Part shown: positions 35,231 to 46,290 of the stretch, piece after piece | Position numbering within the stretch: position 1 is the first letter of the stretch | How the letters are laid out: each line of letters begins with the position of its first letter | DNA from: Clavaria fumosa | Taxonomy: Eukaryota > Basidiomycota > Agaricomycetes > Agaricales > Clavariaceae | Length of the DNA stretch: 64,000 nucleotides | Direction of reading: 5' to 3' | NCBI GenBank assembly: GCA_951802425.1 | Contig: OX637805.1 | Location: 2,572,924-2,636,923, forward strand | Position numbers and translations under genes: made by a program | The notes under the pieces: model-generated | The model's input: only the letters and a program-made list of their open reading frames with translations | What the model was told of the DNA's origin: nothing | Database searches by the model: none

Positions 35231-35703
35231 CTAGACCCAGAGCCTATCCTCATCCACCGATTGAGAAGGAGACTCCCCAACCTGGACAAACTCGCCCTTG
35301 ATGTCTGGCAAAGCCACTGTAGCCATCGCAGGGGCTGATGGAGGAGACGAGGGCGGAGGAGTGGAGTTCCACCCGGAGAAGGAAGTGGGAGAGGCCCACC
35401 GAGTAGGGGGAGCGCTGTCCCATTCTACAAGAAAGAAATCAGCAAAGCGAATGAGAAATGGAAGAAAAGACGGTACTGTGGGGGTCCTCGAGTAGGTCAC
35501 AGATAAGGTTGCCTGGGCGGACGACTCGAGGGCATCCCGATGCAAAATGGCCAGGATGGCCGCAAGCATAGCATCGTCGGGCAACAGTAAGAATGAGGAG
35601 GTCGTCGGCTCCCCTCTGAATCGCCCAATGGAAGGCCGCGCAAGAGAGTACGTGTTATGGATCTGGTACTGGGTGCAGTCAGAAATGAGTCACTGAGAGT
35701 CAT
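35231..35703 (-). pseudogene. Possible gene or gag fragment in CpG-rich DNA, unknown family
   Basis: A minus-strand frame (35231-35584) reads 'DDAMLAAILAILHRDALESS', later 'FADFFLVEWDSAPPTRW' and a Pro/Ser-rich tail ending 'QSVDEDRLWV'. Further upstream the same frame gives 'YSLARPSIGRFRG'. A fungal-like 3' splice pattern (branch-like 'gctgat', then 'ttctttcttgtag') lies at about 35425, with a candidate GT at 35476; that would be a 52-nt intron. The unspliced frame is also open, so splicing is not proven. CpG content is high, unlike the neighbours, suggesting recent arrival or a host gene relic. I do not recognise the protein. Confidence 0.35.
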
Positions 35704-36680
35704 AATGACTCAGACAGGTCCTCAATTCCTCATGCAGTTGGTCTACAGGACTAGTAGATCCTCCAGTTCCATACCTTCCTGCTAACAGTATTGGAACCAA
35801 CACTGCTAGCAAGGCATTGCTTTGGGCAGATATTATTATTATTAGTAACCTAAGTCACAACATCCCATGGGCTTAGCCATTGATCCCCCATAGTCTGCCT
35901 CAACCTGGTATCACTCCACAGGCTGATACTATGGCTCAATGACTGACCACTCCATAGGTATTGTACACTTAAGCCAAATCAACATAGATAGGTCAAAAAT
36001 TGAATGGTGAATAACTAGCTAACCAGTGAAGGGAGAATTAAGCTAAAGAGTTCATGAGATTTTCCTGGCTTTGTAGACCATTCTAGCTCTATAAACCTTC
36101 TCTCAATTCTCAATACTTGGCTAGTTATTCACTACTTACTCTGATGAATACATTGATACATTGTACAGTAGAGTACCTTGTACCCAATACCGAAATATTC
36201 ATATCTCGTTCAATACTTACCGCGCCAAGGGGAGCCGGCACAGGGCGGCTCGTCCGAAGCCTGGGTACCTTTGGGTACCCAGATCATTTGACTAGACTAA
36301 GTCCTTAGTTGGTAGATACTACATTTAGCTTAACTAGACCCTGTCCTTAGTTTAGCTAAATATGTCCTTAGCTCCATGGGGAGCTAGACTCAGACTTAGT
36401 CCTCCTAGAGGATAGTGTAATCGATGTATGGGTAGGTAATGATGCCTAGAACGCGAGGTTCTGTCAGCTATTTATACTCAAATTCGCATATCTACTACAT
36501 TTGGAAGGATTCAACATAGCTCCTTAGGTAGTAATCCTAACATACCGTTTAAGGACTCTAAATTAAGGATGATTCACTGGCTTTACATATCAGGCAAAAT
36601 CATAATTATATCTCATGTCTTCATTGAGATATTCCTTCTCGAAGGTTCTACATATAATCAAAATGACTCATGATGACTCA
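35704..36680. other. Unassigned stretch, AT-richer
   Basis: No supported gene is seen. It includes an imperfect inverted repeat (36007-36022 and 36116-36132, 'gtgaataactagc' arms) and a small hairpin 'ctgggtacc...ggtacccag' near 36260-36282. The motif 'actaagtccttag' recurs in degenerate form around 36295-36400. Confidence 0.5.
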
Positions 36681-37600
36681 TTTCTTGGGTTCCGGTCATC
36701 GGGGATTGTGGGGAAGGACCCCACGATCACCCCCGATCGCTTCTACGACGTTCCGCGACTTTCCGCGACTTTCTGCGACGTTCCTGGCCTTGATCGCGTC
36801 ATTATCTCATCTATACTTCCTCTGTTTCCTCTTATCTCCCCCAGACTAGTCATAATTAAGCGTACTAACCCTATTTAGCATGTGTTTCAGCTGTATTCTA
36901 TGCCAAATACATGCTAGTAACACCCTAGTACAAAGGGAGACAAGGGGAGGGCCGAGGGACTGTGCACAAAGGTTGCGAGTGCACAGTCTGCTTGTGAGGA
37001 TGACTAGTCCATATCTGGAAGAGCGGCAGCATCGGCCATCACTGCTGATCGCTGCCCTCACCACCGTGAAAACTGGGCCGAACTGTTGGTCCTCGATCAC
37101 TCGATCGAGGTCCGATCATGATCGGGACTGCCCCACAATGCCAGAGTGGTGCCAAACTCGCACCAGCGAGTTCGCGACCCTGTAGCTCAGCCGCAAGTGC
37201 TCCACGTCTCTCGTAAACTCGCGGGTATGACCTCACAGACCTTTCCGACATTTCTGTCTGTTCAGATCTTCCATTTAAAACCTCCCTTTAGCGCTATTCT
37301 AGTAATACTAGAGTATGGCCTAAACAGCAGTAGAACCAGCCTGAGCGAGTGAATAACAGTTACTTCCTTTTGCTTTTATGCATATAGGGGTAAACGAGCA
37401 GTGGGAATTCAATGATAAAAACCGTTTGTTTGTGCAGTTCTTCGTTCCTGCTGTAGAACCATTTCTTTCCGTCCTAGTACCACTTTCTATAGCTTATGTC
37501 ATATTGGGAGTAAGTTTACATGGGTGAGTAGTACAGTATGGGTAAAGGACCTAGAAAGAGCATAGGAATGTATTGAAGAGACGCATAATTGCCTGGATCA
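36681..37600. other. CpG-rich unassigned stretch
   Basis: It contains a short run of about 10-bp repeats ('ttccgcgact' type, near 36750-36785) and several 'cgatc' words. Short frames exist on both strands but none resembles a known protein. The high CpG content indicates that this DNA has not undergone the decay seen in the flanking repeats. Confidence 0.5.
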
Positions 37601-37750
37601 TCTGTTCAAGGGGCTAAGTACTATAGAGGGGGGCAACTTGTTGGAAGACATTGGAGGAGGGGAGGAAGTTGAGCTTGTGAGGGCCCCAGCACATAACAAG
37701 GATGGGGGAAGAGAAGCGGTACAGGCCCTCCTTATATACTGTGAAGGACA

Positions 37751-37905
37751 GATAAGAACCGGAAGATAAGCGAGGCGGTGGGAAGGGGCCGTCACACAGG
37801 AGCACATGACGAATGAAGGAGCATGTGGAGATAAGCCGCGCCATGTGGAAGACTGCGGAGCAGCACATGGGCTGATAAGCGAAAGGCGATGATGTTCAAG
37901 ATAAG
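37751..37905 (+). promoter_or_regulatory. Cluster of five GATAAG motifs
   Basis: GATAAG occurs at 37751, 37765, 37830, 37874 and 37900, all on the plus strand and within 155 bp. Fungal GATA-type zinc-finger regulators bind (A/T)GATA(A/G). Such a cluster upstream of a TATA box (38089) suggests a promoter, either of the frame at 38233 or of an LTR U3 region. Confidence 0.6.
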
Positions 37906-38088
37906 AGTGTAGGGCAGCATTCGGCAAGCTGCGGACTGCGCGAGCCCACAAGGGCAGCTGCGTCGAAGAGCAGTAGCAGGCAGCTGCGGACTGAGCAGGC
38001 CTGCGGGAGGACACACCGCAGTAGATGGATAGCATCCTTGGGCTGCAGACGATAGGCTGCGCCGCAGGAACCCGCAGCACCCCTGAGG

Positions 38089-38096
38089 TATATAAG
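38089..38096 (+). promoter_or_regulatory. TATA box candidate
   Basis: TATATAAG lies 137 bp before the ATG at 38233 and about 185 bp after the GATA cluster. A similar TATATAAGG on the minus strand occurs at about 37732-37740, so the interval could be bidirectional or part of an LTR. Confidence 0.5.
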
Positions 38097-38232
38097 GGGT
38101 GTAGTGACATGGGAAACCCCTTAGCGTTGTTCACTTGTCCCTTTCACCTTATCGTACTTTGGTGAAATCACACTGGCTTTCCCTACTGCCGACGAGAGAT
38201 ACCCCCTCTCCTCCTGGCCCGAAGTAGCGACT

Positions 38233-38655
38233 ATGCCAACCTACGGACGGATCTACCCAATGCTGACTCAGCGACGAGCGCAGATCACACGACTCACACA
38301 CCACCTGACTGAGTTCAGTCACTCCATCTGTGTCGATATCCTTGGACGCGATCACCCCGACCGCCAAGCCCTCGAGCACACATTTGCACAAGGAGTAGCC
38401 AATCTCAGGCACCGAGTTATCGAAGCCAACGACTCTGAGTACAGAGCCAGAGCCACCCTACTTCGCTCTTTCCTAGGCCCCGGAAGACCCAGCAACAGAG
38501 TAATATCCCAATTCGACCCCATTGACCAGACCGCTTTCGATCCTCTCATTCCGGCACTCGGGACTAACATAATCTCGGCACCTGATCACCTGACAGAAAG
38601 CACTTCCGAGCCTTCGGCCCAGCTTCCCGTAACAAGTAGTAGAACAACACAATGA
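38233..38655 (+). CDS. Hypothetical protein, 140 aa, possible gag N-terminus
   Basis: An ATG-led frame of 140 codons sits in CpG-rich DNA behind a TATA/GATA region. The protein is mostly helical in appearance ('TQRRAQITRLTHHLTEFSH', 'QALEHTFAQGVANLRHRVIE', 'RARATLLRSFL') and ends in a Ser/Thr/Pro-rich tail. There is no signal peptide, membrane span or catalytic motif that I recognise. It could be a small host gene. It could also be the start of a young LTR element's gag, with 37750-38230 as LTR and leader; that element would be cut by the CpG-poor sequence from about 38660. The complete ATG-to-stop frame and its composition are the only support for coding. Confidence 0.4.
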   Translation: MPTYGRIYPMLTQRRAQITRLTHHLTEFSHSICVDILGRDHPDRQALEHTFAQGVANLRHRVIEANDSEYRARATLLRSFLGPGRPSNRVISQFDPIDQTAFDPLIPALGTNIISAPDHLTESTSEPSAQLPVTSSRTTQ

Positions 38656-38768
38656 AGGGATTTGACCTGGAGACCACACAAGAGGGTGGCCACTATGTGA
38701 CACCCAGTCAAGTACCTCAGGTGGCTCTTGACAGTGATCCTTGTGCCTAGCATCCATTGGCAGAAGGC

Positions 38769-39388
38769 TGTTATGGCCTGTCCTGTCTCATAAATAGCAC
38801 TGAAGGTCAATTTGTTGGTGACCATTTTTGAAAGCTTGCTAAGACCAAACAACCTTCAACTACAATCAAGGATACTCAGTCCTGGAAGGTCATGAAAATG
38901 TCTGGTGAAGTGTAGGAATGGGAAAAGACAAGTGGGGAAGGGGAAGATGTCACTAGGAAGGTCATGAAGTTGATGAAGCATAGGGGGGAGGGAAAGATGA
39001 GTTGAGAGAGGGAGGACATTGCTGAGAAGGTCATGAAGTCAATAGATGAAGCATAAAAGGAGAAATTGACAAGTTAAAGAGAAAAGGATGTTGCTGAGAG
39101 GGTTGTGAGTGGTCATGATGGTGTTGAGAGACATGTTGGTGAAGGCGATGACTTTGCCAACCAACAGGAGAACATGTGGGGTTCAAGGAATCAGTACCAA
39201 GATGAAATAAAGGAAGATACTTAGGTACACAAGTTTATACAAGCATGGAGGATGAGTTTAGAAAGAAGCAGAGTAGTCGCAGAGTAGTCTTGGTGTTGTC
39301 AAGGTCACCAAGCAAGACAAGACCTATCAATTGTGGTGGTTCCAAGCTCAAAGGGCATAATAGCCTCAAGCTTAAACCAATGTGCATC
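38769..39388 (+). mobile_element. Partial long LTR, copy 2
   Basis: It starts TGTTATGGCCTGTCC, like the solo LTR at 33359, and follows it through 'caagacctatcaatt' and 'aagcttaaacca'. It then stops where unrelated sequence begins (about 39388). Its left flank adjoins the end of the CpG-rich island. Confidence 0.85.
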
Positions 39389-39854
39389 AAGAACTGGGAC
39401 TTCCTTTCTAATCAACTACATCAACATGCACAACAAAAACAATGAAACCACAAAAATCGCCTAGTATCCTAGTCCCTTATAATCCTCTAGCTTAGCTTGA
39501 CTGCTACTGTAATGCATATATACTTTGGGAGATGGAGGAATGTCAAGTAATCCCAGGGAAGCCCCTGTGGACCCAGGGACTGATGTGCCAACATGTGTGA
39601 CACCACCACAGATCCCCGCTCCCCCCACCCACACACCCAGCTCCAGCAACCCAGCAGCAAACCCAGACCGGAATGAAGAAACATGAGATGCAGCAATGGC
39701 AAGAATGGTACTACAGAGAATCGGCATCCAAATCCTTGAAGGACCAGTAACAGTCTTGGACATGGCCACAGCCATCAGACAAATGATACATGCTGGAACC
39801 AGAATCCCCAAAAACTATGGCAGATGCAATGTTAGCAATTGTGACCCTCCTGCA
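39389..39854. other. Unassigned stretch between two long-LTR copies
   Basis: The first about 90 bp resemble 21538-21620. Frames on both strands are short to moderate (116 codons on the minus strand, 39461-39811, no recognised domain). I cannot support a gene. Confidence 0.5.
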
Positions 39855-41344
39855 TGTCAGGACCCATTCATTTTTCCTCGATCTACGACAACTCTACTAG
39901 CACCTGTGGACCTCCCGACACCTCCTTACCACCTCACAACCCCCCCTGTACTCTTCCGAAGCCCACTGCCCGATTCCGGATGCTTCCCCAGCCTCCCTCA
40001 TATTCTCACGACACTCGCAACCATTATACTATATTCGTGTCAACCCCCACCACCTCACCCTACATGTGTCTACCACCTGAACCTGCCAAATTGATGCACA
40101 ACACACAGTTATGCAATCTTCCTCAGCCGGCACCACTGGCACCACCAGTGTTACCCATGTTACCAGCATTACCCATGTGACTTCCTGCCCAAGGTCACCT
40201 GCATCACTAGCATCACCTGTGTCACCACTGCCACTCATGTGACCACTCTTGGACCTCACAACCTTAATGATGAAACATGCCATTGATGGCCAGTTGAGCA
40301 CTACTTCAAATTATGCTTCCTTTCTTCTCCCCAGTCATCTATAACTATGATACTTATGACCAAAGCACCTCTTCATAGTTATAGTTACTCATATGATTAT
40401 TTAACTAAGTTGTGACCCATGACCAGTCAGGTTTGCGACCTTACCTATGTTTCCTTTACCCCTTGTGACCTTAGTAGAACATGTCCATAGTCTCCTTATG
40501 ACTGACCATACCCTGTACTACTATAGTTCTGTCACTTGGCAACCTCTGTACTTTTCCTCTTCTGTTATACTCTCTGTATGCATGTATATAAGTCTCACAT
40601 GTACTTCTCCTCTTCTGTTATACTCTCTGTACACATGTATATAAGTCTCACATGTACTTCTCCTCTTCTGTTATACTCTCTGTACGCATGTATATAAGTC
40701 TCACATGTACTTCTCATACTGTAGACTTGATATTGATGCACTTTTGGTTTAAGCTTGAGGCCATGATGCCCTTTGAGCTTGGAACCATTGTGATTGAGAG
40801 GTCTTATCTCCCTTGGTGACCTCAAGATTGCCAAGACACTTTCAGCTTACTCTAAACTTGTCCTCCGTGCTCGTATGACTCATGCACTTAAGTATTCTCT
40901 TCACTTCATCTTGGTACTGATCTCCTCAAACCCCACAGGTTCTCCCATTGGTTGGCAAAGTTATCACCTTCAGCAACATATCTCTTGACATCATCGTGAC
41001 TACCCACAACTTTCTCAACATCGTCTCTTTCTCCCACTTCATCTTTTTCCTTCTTTATGCTTCATTGGTTGACTTCATGACCTCCTCAGTGTTACCTATT
41101 TCTCCCTCCTCATCAATTTCCTTCTTTATGCTTCATCTACCAACTTCAAAACCTTTCTAGTGACATCTCCCCTCTCCCTATTTGTCTATTTCCATTCTTA
41201 CATCTTCCCAGACATCTTTGCAACCTTCTGGGACTGAGCATTCTCAACTGTGCTCAACAGTTGATTGGTCTTAGCGAGTTTCCAGGATCAGTCACCAACA
41301 AGTTGATTCCCAGCATTACCATCAAGACAGGACAGGCCCTAACA
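39855..41344 (-). mobile_element. Long LTR, copy 3 (minus strand, about 1490 bp)
   Basis: On the minus strand it starts TGTTAGGGCCTGTCC (right end 41344) and ends CCTGACA (left end 39855). A purine-rich stretch follows on its right: read on the minus strand, 'aagggggagac' lies just before TGTTAGG. That is where a 3' LTR's polypurine tract would be. No matching 5-bp duplication flanks it. It is longer than the solo LTR, partly because of a triplicated 53-bp unit. Confidence 0.88.
40548..40706. repeat. 53-bp unit x 3 with TATA-like core, inside LTR copy 3
   Basis: Units start at 40548, 40601 and 40654 ('gtactt' followed by 'ctcttctgttatac') and each contains 'atgtatataag'. Differences are a few bases. 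The repeat lies where the LTR's U3 promoter would be, so promoter-like sequence was triplicated. Confidence 0.93.
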
Positions 41345-42290
41345 TAATATCAAGTCTCCCCCTTGCCCTACCACTCAACACCCGGATAACACCATATTAT
41401 GTCCACCAGTCACACTCCTCCCCAACCTATTACTCATCATTTTCAAACATGCACAGGCAGCCATGCAATCACTCCAATGGCCTTGGAGACAACTCACGAG
41501 CTGCCCACTACCATTCAAGAATGACTGGCATCTGTTGTTCAGTTGCAACCTGAAGAACCCACTCAAATCACAGCCAGTCAAGCTTCATCCCTGTGTGAAG
41601 AAGCCGAGTCCCTCATAGAGCAGCTTGGCTATCTGCGCTTCGACTGTCCCTGCCACCACACCTACCAAATCCTTAACAATACTTGTCACCAGTACGAAGT
41701 GGGAACCCTCGACAAAGAATTGGCTTACATCATAGAGACCACAAATCTTTATGAGCCTTTGGTATGATTGATGGACAGATTCCACACTAATCCACAGAAC
41801 TGATTATATGAAAGTCAATGTCAGTATCCAGGGACTACTGACCATGGAGTTCCCACTCCTCCTGACCTGGATACCCCTTTGCAACCTCTGAGACAGGTTC
41901 AACCTACCAGAGGACCCCAGGATATGGCCCCACTTTTCCAGGTCACAGCCTGATCTCTTCAGAATTTCACAAACCCTGCTGTGACCTGCCATTGTCTCTA
42001 GGATCCCAAGGTACACCACCCCTCATAGCAGCTGGCCCACTTGGATGCAGCCAGCTACTACTCCGAGCAGGGCACTCCCTTGCAACCCTATAGGGACCGA
42101 AGCAATGCTTCAACCTGCCTCCCACCTTGAAATACCAGTCGAACCCTTCTGTATTCTTCAACTGGAAGCGTGACCAGTACCCCTGATGGAGATGTGACCA
42201 GTATCTCGTCCCCCGTCTCAGGCTGAAGCTCCACAGGTCCCTCTGGTCCCCCCTATGCCTCCACACCTTGCTGCCATCCCAGGCTTCTTT
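41345..42290. other. Unassigned internal region next to LTR copy 3
   Basis: It begins with the pyrimidine-rich complement of a polypurine tract (41352-41370). A plus-strand frame at 41543-41767 (74 codons, 'EEAESLIEQLGYLRF') and short minus frames occur. None is recognised. It may be the interior of the element that owns LTR copy 3. It ends at the copia breakpoint at about 42290. Confidence 0.5.
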
Positions 42291-43802
42291 CCATTGACTG
42301 GCGTCATCTCTCAAGAGCGCTTCGGCGAGGGTGCACGGTTCGGATCCTACAGCGCCTGCGGTCAATGCGAAGAGGGGAAAATAGTTGTCAGAGTCGTCTG
42401 AGGTGTTTTCAGGTGCGTACGCTGAAGCATGGGCGTGGTGGCCGGCTAATTTCCTGTAAAATCCAGGTTCATGGCGTTTGTGGCGAGGTCGACCGGATTC
42501 ATCATGTTCGGCATGCTGGGGGTAATCAGGCGTTGGTGACGGGGATCTGCGACTGTTGGAATGACTGTGAGTATCATCTGAGTCGCTCTCGTCACTGTCT
42601 GACAGCTGATCGTTGCTTCTTGTGTCATCTTGGTCACTTTCACTTTCGTCGGTGCCGGGTGACGAAGGACGGGCCTCCGGAGAGTTTCGGAGAATGTCCT
42701 TTCGCCTCTCCCCCTCAATCTCTGACTCTTCGGGGATTTGGACCGTCTGAGGATGTCTGGTACGGTCAAAAGTGACTTCATGCTCGATTTTAACTTGTCG
42801 TTTCTCAGGGACATAAATTCGATAGCCAGTACTCGTTGCATTGAAGCCAACGAAGTGGCCGAGCATCGCGCGAGGTTCCAGCTTGCCGGCATCTACGATT
42901 TTAACCCAGGCACACGTGCCGAATGGTACAACTCGCGACATGTCGGGTTTTTTGCCGTATCGAGCTTCGTACAGGGTACCGTTGTTGAGTGCACGTGTAG
43001 GTGAGCGGTTTTTTATCCAAGCTGCGTGATTCATCGCTTCAGCCCAGAGGAATCTAGACAACTTCGAGTCGATAAGCATCGTGCGGGCTAGCTCGGCTTT
43101 CGTGCGGTTCCAACGCTCAGCAATGCCGACTTGCTCGTGCGTGTCATGGACAGTGAGTTCTCGTATTGTCCCTTTGTTGGCCAGGTGCTCACTGAATTTA
43201 TCGTTGAGGAACTCATGGCCGCGGTCAGACCAGAGGATTTTTATCTTTATGCCATCCTGCGTCTCAAGGTGTTTCTCAAAATCAAGATAGGCTTGAAACG
43301 CCTCGTTCTTATGGCGAAGAAAGGCAACGTGAGTCCAGCGAGTTGCACAGTCGATGAAATCGACTGTGTAACGGCTCCTAAATATTGACTCAACCTTCGC
43401 AGGTCCCCATAGGTCAGTGTGGATGCAATCTCCGAAGTTCTGCGCACAGTTTTGGGCTTGCTCAGGAAATGATTGATGGTGAGGCTTTGCCTGCGCACAT
43501 GCGTCACAGAACTCAGGTTCCGAGTCATCATCGAGCATTATGCCGGTAATTTTACCCGTTTTTATTGCATGTTTAATGGTCTCGACATTGATATGGCCCA
43601 AGGTGCGGTGCACTTCGGTTATGCTTAGCCGCTGCGTGGCTATATTGGCGTGTAGTGGGCTGTGTTTATGCATGCTGCCGTTTAGGATGTAGAGACCGTT
43701 TATTTTCTTCACTCGGGCTAGCTCCCTTCCATCAGAATGTTTGATGGTGCAGTGTCCCTGTCCAAACGTGGCCGCATCCGACTCCATTGAATTCCCCTCC
43801 AT
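42280..43802 (-). pseudogene. Copia integrase and RT start (minus strand)
   Basis: The open frame starts with ATG at 43802 and includes the pre-integrase zinc finger ('HRTLGHINVETIKHAI', 'FCDACAQAKPHH'). The integrase core has all three catalytic residues visible: Asp in 'CIHTDLWGP', Asp in 'LWSDRGHEF' and Glu in 'HEQVGIAERWNRT'. An acidic Ser/Asp-rich linker ('DESDSDDTHSHSNSRRS') follows, then 'AEALLRDDASQWKEAWDGSKVW', the beginning of the copia RT domain. The frame runs on to 41967 as about 110 unrelated residues read through from adjoining sequence. The rest of RT and RNase H are lost. A frameshift near 43740-43800 separates it from gag-protease. Confidence 0.9.
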
Positions 43803-44910
43803 TGGCTGCGGTAACTGGCCTGGGAGACATGTTCTGGAAATTGATCAACTTCTGTCTCAAAGGGGTAAAATGGGCGGTAGCTCCACTATCAAGGAATGCG
43901 GTGACGTGGGAGCACTGATGAGTTGCCTTGGCAGCGACATCTGTGGGAGTAGAAGTACAGGTGAATGCGACCCACTCGTCTGTCTCTTCTTTCTTCCCCT
44001 TCGTTGCTGCAGCGTTCGCTTCGGTTTGTTTGCTCTTCGCCCAGGGAGGGCGTTGTCCCTCCTTGGGTCCTCCCTTGGCAAAGCAGTCCTCTATATTGTG
44101 GTTGGTGCGTTTGCAGTTGTCCCACAGCTTCGTTTGGCCTGAAGACTTGTTCCCCTTGCCTCTGCGACGATTTTTATTTGTCTGGAAGGCCGCCTGACCA
44201 GATTTTGATAGTCCATGAGTTATCTGTCATTGATGATTCTCCTCAAGGACAATTCTAATCAGGTAGTTCGGGTCAACAGCTTTTTCGTTCATGTCTGCGG
44301 CGTGGAGGACGGATTGCAGGAGTGGCCAATAGCTTAGCGGTAAGCTCACATGTATCATCGTCGCGAAGTCGTCATCATTGACTGGTGTGCCGATTGCCTC
44401 CAGTTCATTTTGCAGGTCGGTCATCGCGTTGAGGTGCGCACGCACATCTCCTCCTTCAGGGCAGTGAAGCTCCTGAATATGTTGATGGGTATCAACTTGA
44501 TAAACACGACTTTTCTTCCTAGCATCCGAGATTATTTGCTGCCACATCTGTGCAGCTGAAGTGTTTGCCCAGAGCATCGTGGAAAGTCGCAGCGAGACAG
44601 AGGTAAGCATTATGTGTTGTGCCACGTACTCTTTTTGCTCATACTCGTCCATAGCGCATTCGAGCTCTTGGATCTTGAGTTGCGTGGCAGGTTTTCCAGG
44701 ATCAGAAACTGGTCGGCCGTTCTCGATGTCAAAAGGTAGAGGTCGCCTTGCTGTCCTTTCGACGTGTCTGATCAGTCCCTTGGCTCCCATAGCGGTCTTG
44801 GCTCTCATTTCGTAATCAGGCCAGTTTGAACTGTCGTTGCGAAGCTTTATTATTGCGAACGAGGAGCTCTGGGGGGCGACAGAACCTTTGTGTTGGGAAG
44901 CAGGTCTCAT
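43738..44910 (-). pseudogene. Copia gag, zinc knuckle and protease (minus strand)
   Basis: ATG at 44910 opens a 227-codon gag ('SSNWPDYEMRAKTAMGAKGL', 'QMWQQIISDARKKSR', 'HCPEGGDVRAHLNAMTDLQ'). After one TGA at about 44227 the same frame continues through the knuckle 'WDNCKRTNHNIEDC', where Trp sits in place of the first Cys. The protease motif 'AFLDSGATAHFTPL' follows (catalytic Asp 43888-43890). The frame then stays open to about 43738. The single stop sits where CGA would give Arg. Plus-strand frames opposite this region are shadows. Confidence 0.88.
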
Positions 44911-44934
44911 AATCTCTAGAATAGAGGTGACCTG

Positions 44935-45154
44935 ACACTACAGTTAGATGCTCAGTCAGTAGTCCGAACTTATCTGGTATTCACCTGACACTACAGTTAG
45001 ACTATAAGTATTTAGTGTCAGTACAAAGAGTGTAAGGTGATAAAAGTTATTTAGACTCACTGCTCAGTTGGTAGTCCGAACTGAGCAGTATCGCACCATG
45101 CGCGTGGCTGTGAAAAGTGTAAATTAGGTTTGTGCTCTGCTTGAACATCCAACA
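44935..45154 (-). repeat. Copia 5' LTR/leader region with internal direct repeats
   Basis: On the minus strand it starts TGTTGGATGTTC (45154). It contains two copies of 'tctaactgtagtgtcaggt' and two of a 'tgctcag..ggtagtccgaact'-like word. The exact LTR end and primer site are unclear because the second LTR is missing. Confidence 0.6.
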
Positions 45155-46290
45155 TTGATGTCATAGAACTACTGGCAGTGTTAGTTCAGTTTATATCATT
45201 GATCAAGGAAACTCAATCCTCAATCAACAACATGCCCATATTGTTGACCAATGGTAAGTGCAAATAGTCAGCCAATGGCATGCACATATTGTCAGTCAAC
45301 AAAGCAGTGGAAGCAGGGCATACAAGCAAGGTGAGCATGATAGACAGGGACTTACATTGAGGGTTAAGTGACTTGCTGACAGTAGACTCTGAAGGTCTGA
45401 GACAACTGGGGACAGGGACAGGAAATTTTGTTTCCACATTTCATCAGTCTTTCTTGTCTAGGTGGCTAACATTATTATGCCTTCTTGTCTCACTACCCAT
45501 GGTGGGCCTTCTTCTTCCATTCTATCCAGCATCCATTCAAGCCCTCCTCTATCTGAAGTGCTCCCTGCTGACCCTGTGGCACTATCAGATAGTCACCCAT
45601 ATACTAGCATACCATTGCCCTTGCATTATTGTCTGCTCTCCTGTCTCTGCCCAAGTGAATTCATTCAGCAATTGCATCTCATATGTTGATAGCTGTGGGC
45701 CACACACTTTGAAACACATGCATACAAGCCTTGACACTGACTCAACTCACAACTGAACTGACTTTATAAGATGTGAACATCCATGACACCCACTTTGACA
45801 TACACCTTCAGTCAACCTTGTGCATCATGTGAGCATGGGAGTCCTGGATACCCACTTTGAGATACACATCCAGTCAACTTACTTTGTACATTATGAGAGG
45901 TGTGGGTGTCCTGGCCATTTACATGGCATGTCTCACCTGTAACATGTCCAAGCCTGCATCACATTGGATCTTGGTAGGTATGTAGGACCTTGGTATTAGC
46001 ATGCTGGGAGTGAGCAGCACAGGTAGCATAAGTAGGATGGAGGGTGGACAGTCTGAGTGGGGTGAGTGGGTGGCACAAGCAAGGTGAGTAAAGCAGGAAG
46101 CATGCCAGGTGGTGTAGCACCAATGAGGTGAGTGGGCAGACAGCACAAGCAGGGTGGATGGTGCAATTGGGGTGAGCAGCATGGGTGACACCAGTGGGGC
46201 AAGTTTGGTGGACAAGTGCATGTGCATATTATCAGTCAAAGATATATCTGCTTGAGTAATGTATGTGTTTACTGTGCTCATGTTTGTCAT
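45155..46290. repeat. Segmental duplication copy C (internally deleted)
   Basis: It matches 30340-31705 and 53048-54416. The G-rich minisatellite (about 250 bp) is missing at 45317. Its right part is the left arm of the palindrome centred at about 46307. Confidence 0.93.

Larger units (their letters stand above)
42290..45154 (-). mobile_element. Truncated Ty1/copia element (minus strand), comparatively young
   Basis: From right to left: LTR/leader (about 44935-45154), gag, zinc knuckle, protease, integrase, and the first residues of RT. It then stops abruptly near 42290. It is CpG-rich with only one stop and one frameshift in gag-pol, so it is much less decayed than the gypsy copies. Its right end abuts 'ttgatgtcatag', which is internal sequence of the duplicated block, so it appears inserted in or recombined with copy C. 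Confidence 0.9.

Noticed and set aside
36007..36132. Small MITE with 'gtgaataactagc' termini
   Set aside because: Inverted arms exist, but I could not find a target-site duplication or a second copy, so it is listed only as an inverted repeat in an unassigned stretch.
37598..38134. 178-codon minus-strand frame
   Set aside because: It is antisense to the promoter-like region, of low complexity (Ser/Pro/Leu), with no domain. GC-rich sequence keeps frames open by chance.
39845..41349. Target-site duplication for the long LTR at 39855-41344
   Set aside because: The 5-bp flanks (ctgca and taata) do not match, so it is probably one LTR of a larger broken element, not a solo LTR.
43741..44258. Plus-strand frames of 85-133 codons
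   Set aside because: They are antisense shadows of the copia gag-protease region.
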